From positions 1 to 64,000 of IMG/VR virus record IMGVR_UViG_3300042547_000361: a stretch of DNA of 64,000 nucleotides; one strand, given 5' to 3'. The notes under the pieces were generated by a model, which had not been told where the DNA came from, searched no databases, and saw nothing but the letters and a program-made list of their open reading frames with translations. Every line of letters begins with the position of its first letter. Position 1 is the first letter of the stretch. The position numbers and the translations under genes are program-made. The stretch comes from a virus. Shown piece by piece: positions 22,601-31,298 of the stretch.

Positions 22601-25600
22601 AAGCCCCGGTGAGTTTTACGCTGGAGCCAACAGCACAGGCACAGCCGCTGCCCCTGTATTCAGAACAGCCGCACCAGCACCTCGCACTCTTTATTGGGTA
22701 GGCGGCACAGGCAACTGGTCATCCACAACCAAGTGGTCTACTTCATCAGGGGGCGGCTCTGGTGCGGCTATCCCAACATCTTTAGACGCAGTCAATTTTG
22801 ATTCGCTGTCTAACGCTACAGCCTACACAGCCACGATTGACGCTGGTGTAACGCTTGCCCGATGCGCATCATTCACAATGGCTGGTCCTGCATCTGGCAA
22901 CGTGACCTTTGCAGGCTCAGTGGGCATTGCCTTCCACGGCAACGTGAGTTTTGCTGCTACGGGCATTACCCGGACTTACAATGGCGCAATGCAATGGGCT
23001 GGAAACAGCAGCTACACGTTTACGACCAACGGGGTGGCGCTAACAAGCTCAATAACTGTTGTTGGTGTTGGCTCTACATGGACACTTGGTAGCGCATTAA
23101 ATAATGGAACATTTTCAATTAGTGTGGATAGCGCAAGTTTTAGCACATCCCCAAGCAATTACTCAGTTTCCGCTTCTGCTTTAGGTTCTGGTGGTTCAAG
23201 CGTAAGATCAATTGTATTAAACGCAAGTACATTAACTTTTACCTCATCACCAATTGATTTCAACGGAGCAAACTTAACTTTTAATTCTGGAACATCATCA
23301 ATTATAGGCACGGGTGGATCATTTAGTTTTTTTGGTAACAATCAAACTTTTAATAACGTCAGCTTTACAAACGTTGCCGCAACATCTATCAGTGTTAATG
23401 GCGCAAACACATTCAACACACTGTCGTTTGCTGGCCGCACATCAGTTGGCATCAACGCAGTCACATTTAACGCCAATCAAACCATCAGCACCCTGACGCT
23501 CAACGCCGGAACAGCCGCTGCCTTCCGCACGTTCTTGGCGTCTGACACCATCGGCACAACCAGAACTTTAACCGTAACCACCCTGACCGCAGGTGCTGCT
23601 GACATTGACTTTCGTGACATCACCATTGCTGGCGCTGCTGCTCCGATCTCAGGCACTCGGTTTGGTGATGCCAAGGGTAACAGCGGGATTACATTTGATG
23701 CGGCAAAGACGGTTTACTACCGACAGACAGGTTCGGCAAACTGGGGCACAACAGGTACAGGCTCTTGGTCTGCTACGTCTGGCGGTGGTTTTGATGCAAC
23801 TCAATTTCCGCTTGCCCAAGATACAGCCATTTTCCCCGCTGCAACGTATCCAGCATCCGGATCAACAACCACAATCAACGCCAACTACAACATTGGCACG
23901 ATTGATATGTCGCTGCGTACCGGCAACACAATGACGCTGGCAACGGGTACTACCACACCTCAAATCTACGGCAACTGGATCAATGGGACGGGGACAACGC
24001 TGACGGGTACGGGGGCAATGACCTTTGCTGGACGAGGAAGTCAGACGATTACGAGTGCAGGGAAGACGTTTACACAAGGGTTCACAATCAACACCCCCAG
24101 TGGCTCTGTAACATTGCAGGACGCGTTTGTAACGAGTGCAGCTTCTAATTTTGCTCACACACAAGGTACTTTTGATGCAAACGGGTTTAATTTCACACTC
24201 AGCAGTTCCGGTTCCGCTGCATATGGCGTTTCTGGTACAACTACGAGAACAATTGCTATTGGCTCTGGAACATGGTCTATTGCCACATCTGGAACTGCGT
24301 TCAATGCAGTGACAGCCACAAATTTAACCGTCACCGGCACGGGCACAATCAGTTTAACCAGCGCATCGGCCAAGACATTTGCAGGCGGCGGCATATCCTA
24401 CTCCGGCATCACCCTCAACCAAGGCGGTGCAGGTGCGCTGACCATCACAGGCAACAACACTTTTAAAGACATCACCAACACTTACAGTGCAACGGGTGCA
24501 ACGTCAATCACCCTTGGCGCTACAACCCAGACCCTGACAAACCCTTGGACAGCAACAGGCGCAGCAACACGGGTTCTCACGGTAAGTGGTACATCTGCCG
24601 CATCTCCGGGCACTTTGATCTTCTCTGGCTCAGGTACAGCCGCCAATGTGGACTACCTGACCGTCTCAAACGTCCGTGCTTACCCTTTGGTCGATGACTG
24701 GTATGCAGGGCCAAACTCTACCAACAGCGGGTCACTGGGCTGGTACTTTGTAGCCGCAGGCGGCACAGTCTATTCCGTCACCATTACCGAGACTGGCACA
24801 GGTACAGACAGCATCACAGCCAGGGTAACACTGCTTGGCACAATTTCAGAAACCGGCACGGGCACGGATTCAGTTTCGGCTGGCTTACAGTACCTTGGTG
24901 CCATCACCGAGACTGGCACGGGAACAGACTCTATATCGGGCACATTCCGGCCCAGCGCAACCATTACAGAGACAGCTACTGGATCGGATGTAGAGTCTGC
25001 CATCCTTGCAGCAATAGCTCGGATAAACGAAACCGCTACCGGCTCTGATGCTGACAGTGCACAGTACACCACTAACCCCAGTGTTAGTGAATCGGCAACG
25101 GGAACGGACACGGACAGCGCCAAAATGACGGCAAAGTCCACGATCAGTGAAAACGCTACCGTAACAGATGCAGCATCGGCATTGGCAACGCTTTTAGCTG
25201 CTGTCTCAGAGGCTGCAACAGCAACCGATCTTATCTCTGCAATTCAGGGGTTGTTTGCTGCGATTCTTGAATCTGCCACTGGCACAGACAGCGTTGACGC
25301 ACCTGGGAGTACCTACAACCCATCATTGAGTGAGCTTGCTACAGGAACAGACAGCGTATCGGCTTTGGTTGTCTTGGTATCTCAAGTTGCCGAGTCTGCC
25401 ACTATCAATGACGTAACGGCTGCGTTTAAAGCGTATTTGGCGGAAATCATCGAAGCCGCTTCCGGTGCCGATACTGTTTTTTCGCAGTTTGTTGCCCGTT
25501 CTGTCATCAGTGAAGCTGCCACTGGCACAGACACAGACTCTGCAAAATTTACCGCGCAGGCATCCATTGCTGAGACAGCCACTGGAACTGATACGGAGTC

Positions 25601-26531
25601 TCCCCGGTATATTGCAAACCCTGTGATAGCCGAGACTGCCACTGGCACAGACACAGACTCTGCCAAATACACCGCCCGGTCAAACATAGCCGAGACTACC
25701 ACAGGCACGGACACCCTCAATACAAACGCTACGCTCAACTCCAGTGTTGACGAAACCGCAATTGCTCAAGAGATTGTGCGTGGTTTTATGGTGGCGGCTG
25801 TACAGATTTCAGAGTCTGCCACTGGAACGGATCAAATCAGTGCCCTTCGCGCTCTTGCGGCTGCGGTTGTAGAAACGGCAACAGTAACTGATTCCCTGTC
25901 TGCCCAAGCTATCTTCAGGGGTATCCTGCAAGAAATTGCCACCCTGACTGATTCTGTTAATGCTCCGGGGTCAACGTACAGCGCTCCGATCATAGAGCTA
26001 GCTACGCTACAGGATGTGGTGCGGGCAGCAGCTACCTTCCCAGCATCTTTGACAGAGACGGCCACAGGCACCCAGACCAACAGCGCAGCATTTATTCCCT
26101 CTGCCCAAGTCTTTGAGACTGCCACAATCACTGATGTAAACAGCGCCTTGGTTGCTTTTGCTGCGCGGGTAGCAGAAAACGCAGTCATCACAGATCAAGT
26201 ATCTCCTCCGGGAAGTATCTACAACCCAGTGGTTCTGGCTGTTGCCCAACTTGTGGACAATGTCAGCCCAGCGGGGAGCATCTACAACGCCCCCGTCTTA
26301 GAGTCAGCAGCAATCACAGATGCCCTGATAGGGGCGTTCCTGTGGAACTTGATCGACGATAGCCAGAACCCGAACTGGGCCAATATAACCGACAGCCAGA
26401 CACCGGGTTGGGTAGAAGTCGGTACATCCCAAGGCACGGGCTGGGTAACGATCCCAACGCCGCAGAATCCCGGTTGGTCAAACATAGATGACAGCCAGCC
26501 CCCGAACTGGCAAAATATCACTAACGTGTAA
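19638..26531 (+). CDS. Giant repeat adhesin / tail fibre protein (2297 aa)
   Basis: Three repeat scales are visible. Residues 4-1700 hold five modules of about 340 residues, each opening with a tyrosine of a YW..-G..NW type motif (Tyr at 4, 344, 680, 1019, 1360) and filled with Thr/Ser/Gly-rich strands (TLTVNA, TFNNL, NQTINGTL), a beta-solenoid pattern. From residue 1716 there are about 26 tandem 20-residue units of the form ETATGTDSxSA. The last 57 residues carry an 11-residue Trp repeat (W.NI.DSQ.PG). AT-rich patches alternate with GC-richer ones inside the modules. It is most likely a surface fibre that contacts the host. Confidence 0.75.
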   Translation: MDRYWVGGTGTWNTSSTTNWSATSGGGSGASVPTVADSVFFDQAGTYTVTMTGALACLDITVSAGTVTFATGTTPTLNVRGSMSLLAGTVWSSTGTITFSSTTTGRTVTTNGVTISGVIDFNGVGGGWTLGSALSTSALANIGVTVTAGTFDTGNYNLTARFFSSSNSNTRTVNLGSSTITLNNDTATSISFLTSTGLTFNAGTSSFVITTPGTVNGGGQTFYNISFTSTSSANVRAITGANTFNNLAITGPSSAGVVNVTFAAQQTINGTLSTTGTAGNRRVFFASATYGISQDLVVNSTPSLTDADFRGLYVRGTAAPISGTRIGNRGECRGITFDAPKIVYANLVLSSFYENIWATSSGGTPSLVNFPLPQDTAIINNASGNSGFSIGFNINYIPTLDMSLRTTALSFSFGNTTTAYGNFVAGSGVTFSGSNSVTFSGGTTQTITSAGKTFSCPITVDTYGGTVQLADALNIGSSSLTVTNGTFTTAGYAVTAGTLSSSNSNVRTINLGASVLTLTLSGGSPVNFTTSTNLTLNTGTSQVTLTSSSAFNFHGGGLIFYNVALTGTSSVTHNFTGANTFNNLTYTAPASVGLTGCNFSANQTINGTLTCAGASAVRRIFLRSETIGTPRTLTVNAISATDCDFRDIILAGTASGASPTRAGNCGGNTGITFPAAKTVYWNLAGAQNWSATAWAPGSGGLPDINNFPLAQDTAVFDEAAGSVTGTITINAAWNIGTFDASLRTSAMTLSTSTNAPVVYGDWKFGTGVTSSSTTGTINFVKNGTQTITSNGVQFGCPVTINHPLANVQLADALSFAATRTLTLNAGTFDAVTYNVTTSQFANNSSSNTVRMGSGTWTLFGSGTVWNMNGSPTLIVGTSTIVLSDTSTSSRTFVGGSLYYNKLTIGGATGTSTLTINNNNTFGELAATKTVAHTIDFGTTIQTFGKWSVTGTAGNVVTITGTSTTNVIAGPAVTGVDYLAMGTWGISTTSPGEFYAGANSTGTAAAPVFRTAAPAPRTLYWVGGTGNWSSTTKWSTSSGGGSGAAIPTSLDAVNFDSLSNATAYTATIDAGVTLARCASFTMAGPASGNVTFAGSVGIAFHGNVSFAATGITRTYNGAMQWAGNSSYTFTTNGVALTSSITVVGVGSTWTLGSALNNGTFSISVDSASFSTSPSNYSVSASALGSGGSSVRSIVLNASTLTFTSSPIDFNGANLTFNSGTSSIIGTGGSFSFFGNNQTFNNVSFTNVAATSISVNGANTFNTLSFAGRTSVGINAVTFNANQTISTLTLNAGTAAAFRTFLASDTIGTTRTLTVTTLTAGAADIDFRDITIAGAAAPISGTRFGDAKGNSGITFDAAKTVYYRQTGSANWGTTGTGSWSATSGGGFDATQFPLAQDTAIFPAATYPASGSTTTINANYNIGTIDMSLRTGNTMTLATGTTTPQIYGNWINGTGTTLTGTGAMTFAGRGSQTITSAGKTFTQGFTINTPSGSVTLQDAFVTSAASNFAHTQGTFDANGFNFTLSSSGSAAYGVSGTTTRTIAIGSGTWSIATSGTAFNAVTATNLTVTGTGTISLTSASAKTFAGGGISYSGITLNQGGAGALTITGNNTFKDITNTYSATGATSITLGATTQTLTNPWTATGAATRVLTVSGTSAASPGTLIFSGSGTAANVDYLTVSNVRAYPLVDDWYAGPNSTNSGSLGWYFVAAGGTVYSVTITETGTGTDSITARVTLLGTISETGTGTDSVSAGLQYLGAITETGTGTDSISGTFRPSATITETATGSDVESAILAAIARINETATGSDADSAQYTTNPSVSESATGTDTDSAKMTAKSTISENATVTDAASALATLLAAVSEAATATDLISAIQGLFAAILESATGTDSVDAPGSTYNPSLSELATGTDSVSALVVLVSQVAESATINDVTAAFKAYLAEIIEAASGADTVFSQFVARSVISEAATGTDTDSAKFTAQASIAETATGTDTESPRYIANPVIAETATGTDTDSAKYTARSNIAETTTGTDTLNTNATLNSSVDETAIAQEIVRGFMVAAVQISESATGTDQISALRALAAAVVETATVTDSLSAQAIFRGILQEIATLTDSVNAPGSTYSAPIIELATLQDVVRAAATFPASLTETATGTQTNSAAFIPSAQVFETATITDVNSALVAFAARVAENAVITDQVSPPGSIYNPVVLAVAQLVDNVSPAGSIYNAPVLESAAITDALIGAFLWNLIDDSQNPNWANITDSQTPGWVEVGTSQGTGWVTIPTPQNPGWSNIDDSQPPNWQNITNV
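24783..26340 (+). repeat. 60 bp coding tandem repeat, about 26 units
   Basis: Encodes 20-residue units with consensus ISETATGTDSxSAxxxxxxx. Units differ strongly at DNA level, so the array is old or recoded. A few units contain an extra residue (APGSTYNP type). It forms a long regular stalk within the adhesin. Confidence 0.7.
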
Positions 26532-26540
26532 GGAGCCCCC

Positions 26541-28913
26541 ATGTCTACCTACTCCCCCGACCTGCGTATTGAGCTGATCACCACGGGTGATCAAGCCGGT
26601 ACCTGGGGCACCACCACCAACACCAACCTCGGCACCCTCATTGAAGGTGCGATTGCAGGGTACGACACGGTCAGTGTGACTTCGGCCAATCAGGCGTTCA
26701 CCGCTCTCAACGGTGCGGCAGATCAAGCTCGGCTGGCGATGATCCAGTTGACCACTACAACAGCAGCCAACTTCGCCGTCTACGCTCCACCGAACTCCAA
26801 GCAGTACATCATCTGGAACAACAGCGCGTACACCGCCACGATCTACAACTCCACGGTCATCGGCAACACTACGGCTGCGGGTACTGGGGTTGCTATTGCC
26901 AGCGGGGACCGTGTTGTGGTGTTCTCCAACGGCACCAACTTCTACGATGTCAAGGCCAACAGCATTACTGGGACGCTGGCAATTGCCAACGGCGGTACCG
27001 GCCAGACCACAGCCAACGCAGCGTTCAACGCACTGGCTCCCAGCCAGACGGGTAACAGCGGTAAGTACCTGACCACCAACGGCACCGACACAAGCTGGGA
27101 CGCTATCGACATCAGCACTGCGGACATCACGGGTGTCTTGCCTGCGGCCAACGGCGGTACTGGGGTCAACAACTCTACCCGAACCATCACGCTTGGCGGC
27201 AACTTGACCACCTCGGGCGCGTTCAATACCACACTGACCGCCACCAACACCACCTCTATTACGCTGCCCACCACGGGCACTCTGGCTACTCTGGCAGGTG
27301 CTGAGACGCTGACCAACAAAACAATCAGCGGATCAAACAACACACTGTCGAACATCGCCAACGCAAGCTTGACAAACAGTGCGGTCACCATCAACGGCAA
27401 CAGCGTCTCGTTGGGCGGCTCCACGACAGTAACGGCTACTGCATCCAACGCTTTGACCATCAGCACGGGCTTGTCAGGCACTAGCTACAACGGCTCGTCG
27501 GCAGTGACTATCGCTATCGACTCCACAGTCGCCACCCTTACTGGCACTCAGACACTGACCAACAAAACGCTGACCAGCCCGATACTGACGACCCCTGCTC
27601 TTGGCACTCCGTCCTCTGGCACCCTGACTAACTGTACTGGCCTGCCCAATGGTGGGCTGGTAAATAGCGCAATCACCATCAACGGCAACAGTGTATCTTT
27701 GGGTGGCTCTACAACGGTGACGGCTACGGCGTCCAACGCGCTGACCATTGGCACTGGGCTTTCGGGTGGTAGCTACAACGGTAGTTCTGCGGTAACGGTT
27801 GCGATTGACTCCACAGTTGTTACGCTGACCGACACTCAAACGCTGACCAACAAGACGCTGACAAGCCCGACAATGACTGCCCCTGTTCTGGGCACACCTG
27901 CTTCTGGCACGTTGACCAACTGCACTTTCCCCACACTGAACCAGAACACCAGCGGCACTGCTGCGGGGCTGTCTGTCACGTTGGTTGTCGGCTCTGGCGG
28001 TACTGGGGCTACATCCTTTACCTCGGGCGCACTGCTCAAAGGCAATGGGGCGTCGGCAATTCAAGTTGCAAGTGCAGCGGACATTGTGAGTCAGATTGGG
28101 TCTACTGCTGTCACAAACGCCACAAACGCCACAAACGCCACGAACGCTACCAACGCGACCACTGCCACAAACGCTACCAATGCAACGACAGCGGCAACGG
28201 TTTCTACAACAATCTCTTCGGGCGCTGTAGCAACAACCCAAGCCGCTGGAGATAACAGCACCAAAGTTGCCACCACGGCGTATGTACAAACGGCTGCACC
28301 CGGTGCCAGAGGTCAAGCGTTTACATCAAATGGCACATTCACAATCCCAACAGGTGTTACTGCGCTAAAGATTACCGTGGTTGGCGGTGGTGGCGGTGGT
28401 GGTGGCGGTTTTTATTCTGTTGACGGAAATGCGGGAGCCGGTGGCGGCGGTGGAAGTACGGCTATTTCTTTTTTAACTGGTTTAACCTCTGGAAACACTT
28501 TGGCTGTGACTATTGGCGGGGCCGGTTCTGGAGGGGCTTCAGGTGGCGGCGCTGGTGGGGCCGGTGGTAATTCAACTGTTGCGTCTGGCACTCAAACAAT
28601 TACAACTATTACAGGCGGCGGCGGTGCTGGCGCAGCTGGAGCAGGAGCTTCTGGCGGTGCTGGTGGAACTGCTACTAATGGCACAATTAATTTAAGTGGT
28701 GGCGGTGGTGGTTCTGGCATGACGTTGGCGGGATCAACTTTGTTTTATTCTGGCATGGGTGGATCCTCAAGTTATGGCGGCGGGGCCGCTGGTGTTGTTA
28801 ATAATAATGGCAGTGCTGGCGGTGTATATGGTGGCGGTGGTAGTGGTGGAAGTGGTGATACAAGCCGATCAGGCGGCGCAGGTGCGGCTGGTGTTGTTAT
28901 ATTTGAATGGTGA
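26541..28913 (+). CDS. Tail fibre with glycine-rich tip (790 aa)
   Basis: The N-terminal 140 residues ([34 protein letters not shown], ...[11 protein letters not shown]) are a conserved fibre base. The shaft has LANGGTG-type repeats and two near-identical 96-residue units ([20 protein letters not shown]). From about residue 600 the tip is built of Gly runs ([14 protein letters not shown]..., [11 protein letters not shown]) and ends GVVIFEW. Gly-rich tips in phage adhesins such as S16 gp38 fold as packed polyglycine-II helices with receptor-binding loops. Good AAGGAG site. Likely the receptor-binding fibre. Confidence 0.75.
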   Translation: MSTYSPDLRIELITTGDQAGTWGTTTNTNLGTLIEGAIAGYDTVSVTSANQAFTALNGAADQARLAMIQLTTTTAANFAVYAPPNSKQYIIWNNSAYTATIYNSTVIGNTTAAGTGVAIASGDRVVVFSNGTNFYDVKANSITGTLAIANGGTGQTTANAAFNALAPSQTGNSGKYLTTNGTDTSWDAIDISTADITGVLPAANGGTGVNNSTRTITLGGNLTTSGAFNTTLTATNTTSITLPTTGTLATLAGAETLTNKTISGSNNTLSNIANASLTNSAVTINGNSVSLGGSTTVTATASNALTISTGLSGTSYNGSSAVTIAIDSTVATLTGTQTLTNKTLTSPILTTPALGTPSSGTLTNCTGLPNGGLVNSAITINGNSVSLGGSTTVTATASNALTIGTGLSGGSYNGSSAVTVAIDSTVVTLTDTQTLTNKTLTSPTMTAPVLGTPASGTLTNCTFPTLNQNTSGTAAGLSVTLVVGSGGTGATSFTSGALLKGNGASAIQVASAADIVSQIGSTAVTNATNATNATNATNATTATNATNATTAATVSTTISSGAVATTQAAGDNSTKVATTAYVQTAAPGARGQAFTSNGTFTIPTGVTALKITVVGGGGGGGGGFYSVDGNAGAGGGGGSTAISFLTGLTSGNTLAVTIGGAGSGGASGGGAGGAGGNSTVASGTQTITTITGGGGAGAAGAGASGGAGGTATNGTINLSGGGGGSGMTLAGSTLFYSGMGGSSSYGGGAAGVVNNNGSAGGVYGGGGSGGSGDTSRSGGAGAAGVVIFEW

Positions 28914-28918
28914 TTAAC

Positions 28919-29188
28919 ATGACTGTACAAAACTATTTGATGGTCAATGAATCTACAAATGTGGTGGACAACATTTGTTTATGGGATGGCAATACAACTA
29001 CATGGCAACCCCCGGCGGGGTATTTAGTGCTTGTGCAAGCCGCCACAATGTCTTTAGTTTGGGTTTGGGATGCCGCAATTACTGACTGGGTTTTGGCCCA
29101 GGAAATGGGGCTGGCGCAAATTGGTTTTACATGGAATGGCACGGAGTGCATAACCAATGCCCCAAAGCCACCTGCTCCTAAGGAGTAA
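28919..29188 (+). CDS. Small protein following the fibre (89 aa), fibre-assembly candidate
   Basis: ATGs at 28907 and 28919 are both possible; the first overlaps the fibre stop. The product (MTVQNYLMVNESTNVVDNIC...) contains several Trp residues and a Pro-rich end (APKPPAPKE). A short protein directly behind a fibre often helps fold or attach it, which is the only basis for the suggestion. Composition is AT-richer, like the fibre tip. Confidence 0.5.
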   Translation: MTVQNYLMVNESTNVVDNICLWDGNTTTWQPPAGYLVLVQAATMSLVWVWDAAITDWVLAQEMGLAQIGFTWNGTECITNAPKPPAPKE

Positions 29189-29194
29189 TAAAAA

Positions 29195-29677
29195 GTGATC
29201 GACCCCATCACCGCTCTTGCAGCCGTATCTTCGGCGGTTAACCTTGTCAAGAAAGCTGTAGCCACCGTTCAGGATGTGCAGAGTCTTGGGCCGGTGCTGG
29301 GTAAATACTTTGATGCCAAGGCTCAGGCCATCGAGGTGGTTGAGAAGTCAAAGTCGGGCGGGTTTGCTGGGTCGGCTATGGGCAAAGCGCTTGAGCTTGA
29401 GATGGCGCTTGAGCAGGCTCGTGAGTTTGAAGAGCAGGTCAAGATGTTGTTCTTCCAGAGCAACAAGATGGATGTGTGGCAGCGGATTGTCAACCGTGCC
29501 CAGCATATGGAAGTTGAAGCGGCTCATGCTGCCAGACGCAAGAAAGAAGCAGATAAGAAACGCGCAGAGGAAATGGAAGAGATAATCACCTTGGTTGTTG
29601 GCGGCGTCGTTGCTATTGCCTCTGCTGGTGTGATTGCCTGGGTCGTGATACAGATCGTTACTGGGCAAGTGCGATGA
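29195..29677 (+). CDS. Coiled-coil protein with C-terminal membrane anchor (160 aa)
   Basis: Starts at GTG 29195 behind AAGGAGTAATAAAAA. The type opening IDPITALAAVSSAVNLVKKA is followed by a charged helix (about 55-125, EAAHAARRKKEADKKRAEEM) and one hydrophobic segment near 131-155. The same architecture occurs in aquatic phages near lysis genes. It may be a membrane or ejection accessory; the role is not known. Confidence 0.6.
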   Translation: MIDPITALAAVSSAVNLVKKAVATVQDVQSLGPVLGKYFDAKAQAIEVVEKSKSGGFAGSAMGKALELEMALEQAREFEEQVKMLFFQSNKMDVWQRIVNRAQHMEVEAAHAARRKKEADKKRAEEMEEIITLVVGGVVAIASAGVIAWVVIQIVTGQVR

Positions 29678-30288
29678 CCGAGAAGCTCAACGCCAACACC
29701 ACCCTTGACAAAGTTCTTGGGTATGTGGATTCGCCGTTTAAACTCTTTGCGGTAATCTTGATGGCGGTGATTGCTTTTGCTGGCTATGCCTTGTACGAGA
29801 GCCAGGACTTCATCCGTGACGCATACAAGGAGTCACAGAAGCTGCCGGAGATACGAACAGAGCGTGCCGATGATGCGGCGACCATGTTGTTCAAGCAGAC
29901 CGGCGCAACGGTAGTGGCGATCTTCAAAGTCAACCCGCTGTTCAACTCCCGGACGCTCTACAGAGCCTACACCAAGGAGGGGCGAGACAAGACGATTGAG
30001 GACATCGACGTCGGCCTGTTCACGCACAACTCGTCGAATAACGCGGATGTGGTCAAGCTGATGACCAACGAGATTCCGTGCGGCGAGTATCGCTACGCTC
30101 AATCAGAGGTCGGGCTTTGGTATCTTGAGAAGGGCGTGACGTACACTTGTCGCGTCAGCGTCCCGCCAGACTCGCACCGTTTTGTAGGGCAGGTTACGGT
30201 TGGCTGGGCAGCTCAGCCTGCGAATATAGAGCAGACCAAGTTCATGCTGGAGATTGCCAGCGCAATGTTAACTAAAAGGGGTGGGTAA
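29674..30288 (+). CDS. Single-pass membrane protein with extracytoplasmic domain (204 aa)
   Basis: A short cytoplasmic start is followed by one transmembrane helix at about 22-42 (LFAVILMAVIAFAGYALYES). The domain of about 155 residues beyond it has two cysteines that could pair outside the cytoplasm (IPCGEY, YTCRV). ATGA overlap with the gene before. Its place in the lysis block suggests a spanin-like or envelope role, but no lipobox or known spanin pattern is seen. Confidence 0.55.
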   Translation: MTEKLNANTTLDKVLGYVDSPFKLFAVILMAVIAFAGYALYESQDFIRDAYKESQKLPEIRTERADDAATMLFKQTGATVVAIFKVNPLFNSRTLYRAYTKEGRDKTIEDIDVGLFTHNSSNNADVVKLMTNEIPCGEYRYAQSEVGLWYLEKGVTYTCRVSVPPDSHRFVGQVTVGWAAQPANIEQTKFMLEIASAMLTKRGG

Positions 30289-30791
30289 TGCTTTCACTAA
30301 TTTCGACTCTCGGTGGCCTGCTGATCAGCGGCCTGCCCAAACTGCTTGAGTTCTTCCAAAACAAAGCAGACCAAAAGCACGAGCTTGCACTGGCCCGCCT
30401 GCAAAACGAGCGCGAACTTGCTCTGGCTGCTCAGGGCTACGCCGCCCAGCAGAAGATCGAGGAAATCCGCACCGATCAGGTTGCGATGCAGACCGAGGCG
30501 CAGATGACCGAGGCGGCACTCAAGCACGACGAGAAGGTGCTGGATAAGGCCAGCCAATGGGTCGCCAACTACGTCGGCACCGTGCGCCCGACAGTGACCT
30601 ATATTTTCGTCATTGAGTTGGTAGTGATCAATGGCTTCATGGCCGCATACCTGTGGAACCACCCAGAACTGATCAAAAGCATTGACGATGTGGTCAAGTA
30701 CTCTGGCCTGATCTTCTCCAGTGACGAGATGGCAATGCTGGGCGGTATCATTGGTTTCTGGTTCGGTTCTCGTCAGTGGAGCAAGAAGTGA
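30288..30791 (+). CDS. 3TM holin-like protein (167 aa)
   Basis: N-terminal hydrophobic helix (MLSLISTLGGLLISGLPKLL), a charged helical middle (25-95), then two membrane helices (about 100-125 with YIFVIELVVINGFMAAYLW and 143-163 with LGGIIGFWFGSRQW). This is the layout of the 3TM holin family found in gene transfer agents and phages. It lies directly before the endolysin, which it would release across the inner membrane. Confidence 0.65.
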   Translation: MLSLISTLGGLLISGLPKLLEFFQNKADQKHELALARLQNERELALAAQGYAAQQKIEEIRTDQVAMQTEAQMTEAALKHDEKVLDKASQWVANYVGTVRPTVTYIFVIELVVINGFMAAYLWNHPELIKSIDDVVKYSGLIFSSDEMAMLGGIIGFWFGSRQWSKK

Positions 30792-31291
30792 AACTAAGCA
30801 AGGCCGCCGCTGCGATGATGCACAAGTACGAGGGGTACAGAAACCGCCCGTATTTGTGCCCAGCGCACATGTGGACTATAGGATACGGCCATGTGCTGTA
30901 CCAAGACCAGATTCGCCTGCCGATGGCACGAGTGGACAAGCCTGTGCTGATGATCCGAAAAGAAATGCCGTTACGACCGGAGGACAATCGTGTCTGGGCC
31001 AAGCAAGAAACTGATGATCTATTCGACGCTGACATCGCATCTTTTGAACGCGGTGTTCTTCGTCTTGTTCCCGGCGTTGTTGGGCATCAAGGCCGCTTTG
31101 ACGCTCTGGTCTCTTTTGCATACAACGTAGGGCTGGGCAATCTCCAGCGCAGCACGGTGCGGATCAAGGCAAACCGTGGAGAGTGGGAAGGGGCGGCAGA
31201 CGCCTTATTGCTTTGGAACAAGGCCGGGGGTAAAGTGTTTGTAGGGCTGGACAGGCGTCGGAAAGACGAACGCGCTTTATTTCTGTCGTAG
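30788..31291 (+). CDS. Endolysin, GH24 lysozyme
   Basis: GTG 30788 overlaps the holin-like stop as GTGA and follows GGAGCAAGAA. The active-site region KYEGYRNRPYLCPAHMWTIG then YGH gives catalytic Glu15 and Thr30. At the position of T4 lysozyme Asp20 there is Cys24, a known natural variant in this family. About 167 residues, no signal peptide visible, so export depends on the holin. It cuts the MurNAc-GlcNAc bond in peptidoglycan. Confidence 0.9.
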   Translation: MKLSKAAAAMMHKYEGYRNRPYLCPAHMWTIGYGHVLYQDQIRLPMARVDKPVLMIRKEMPLRPEDNRVWAKQETDDLFDADIASFERGVLRLVPGVVGHQGRFDALVSFAYNVGLGNLQRSTVRIKANRGEWEGAADALLLWNKAGGKVFVGLDRRRKDERALFLS

Positions 31292-31298
31292 GATTACT

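Noticed and set aside
24783-26531. Regular repeats considered as a CRISPR array
   Set aside because: The units are translated without interruption, differ from each other throughout and have no repeat-spacer alternation.
27474-28316. Antisense frame of 280 codons over the tail fibre
   Set aside because: Arises from the repetitive Thr/Asn codons of the fibre; the product is Arg/Gln/Cys-rich nonsense with no start signal.
28907-28918. Start of the post-fibre gene at 28907
   Set aside because: It would overlap the fibre stop by seven bases without a ribosome site; 28919 is slightly better, though neither is strong.
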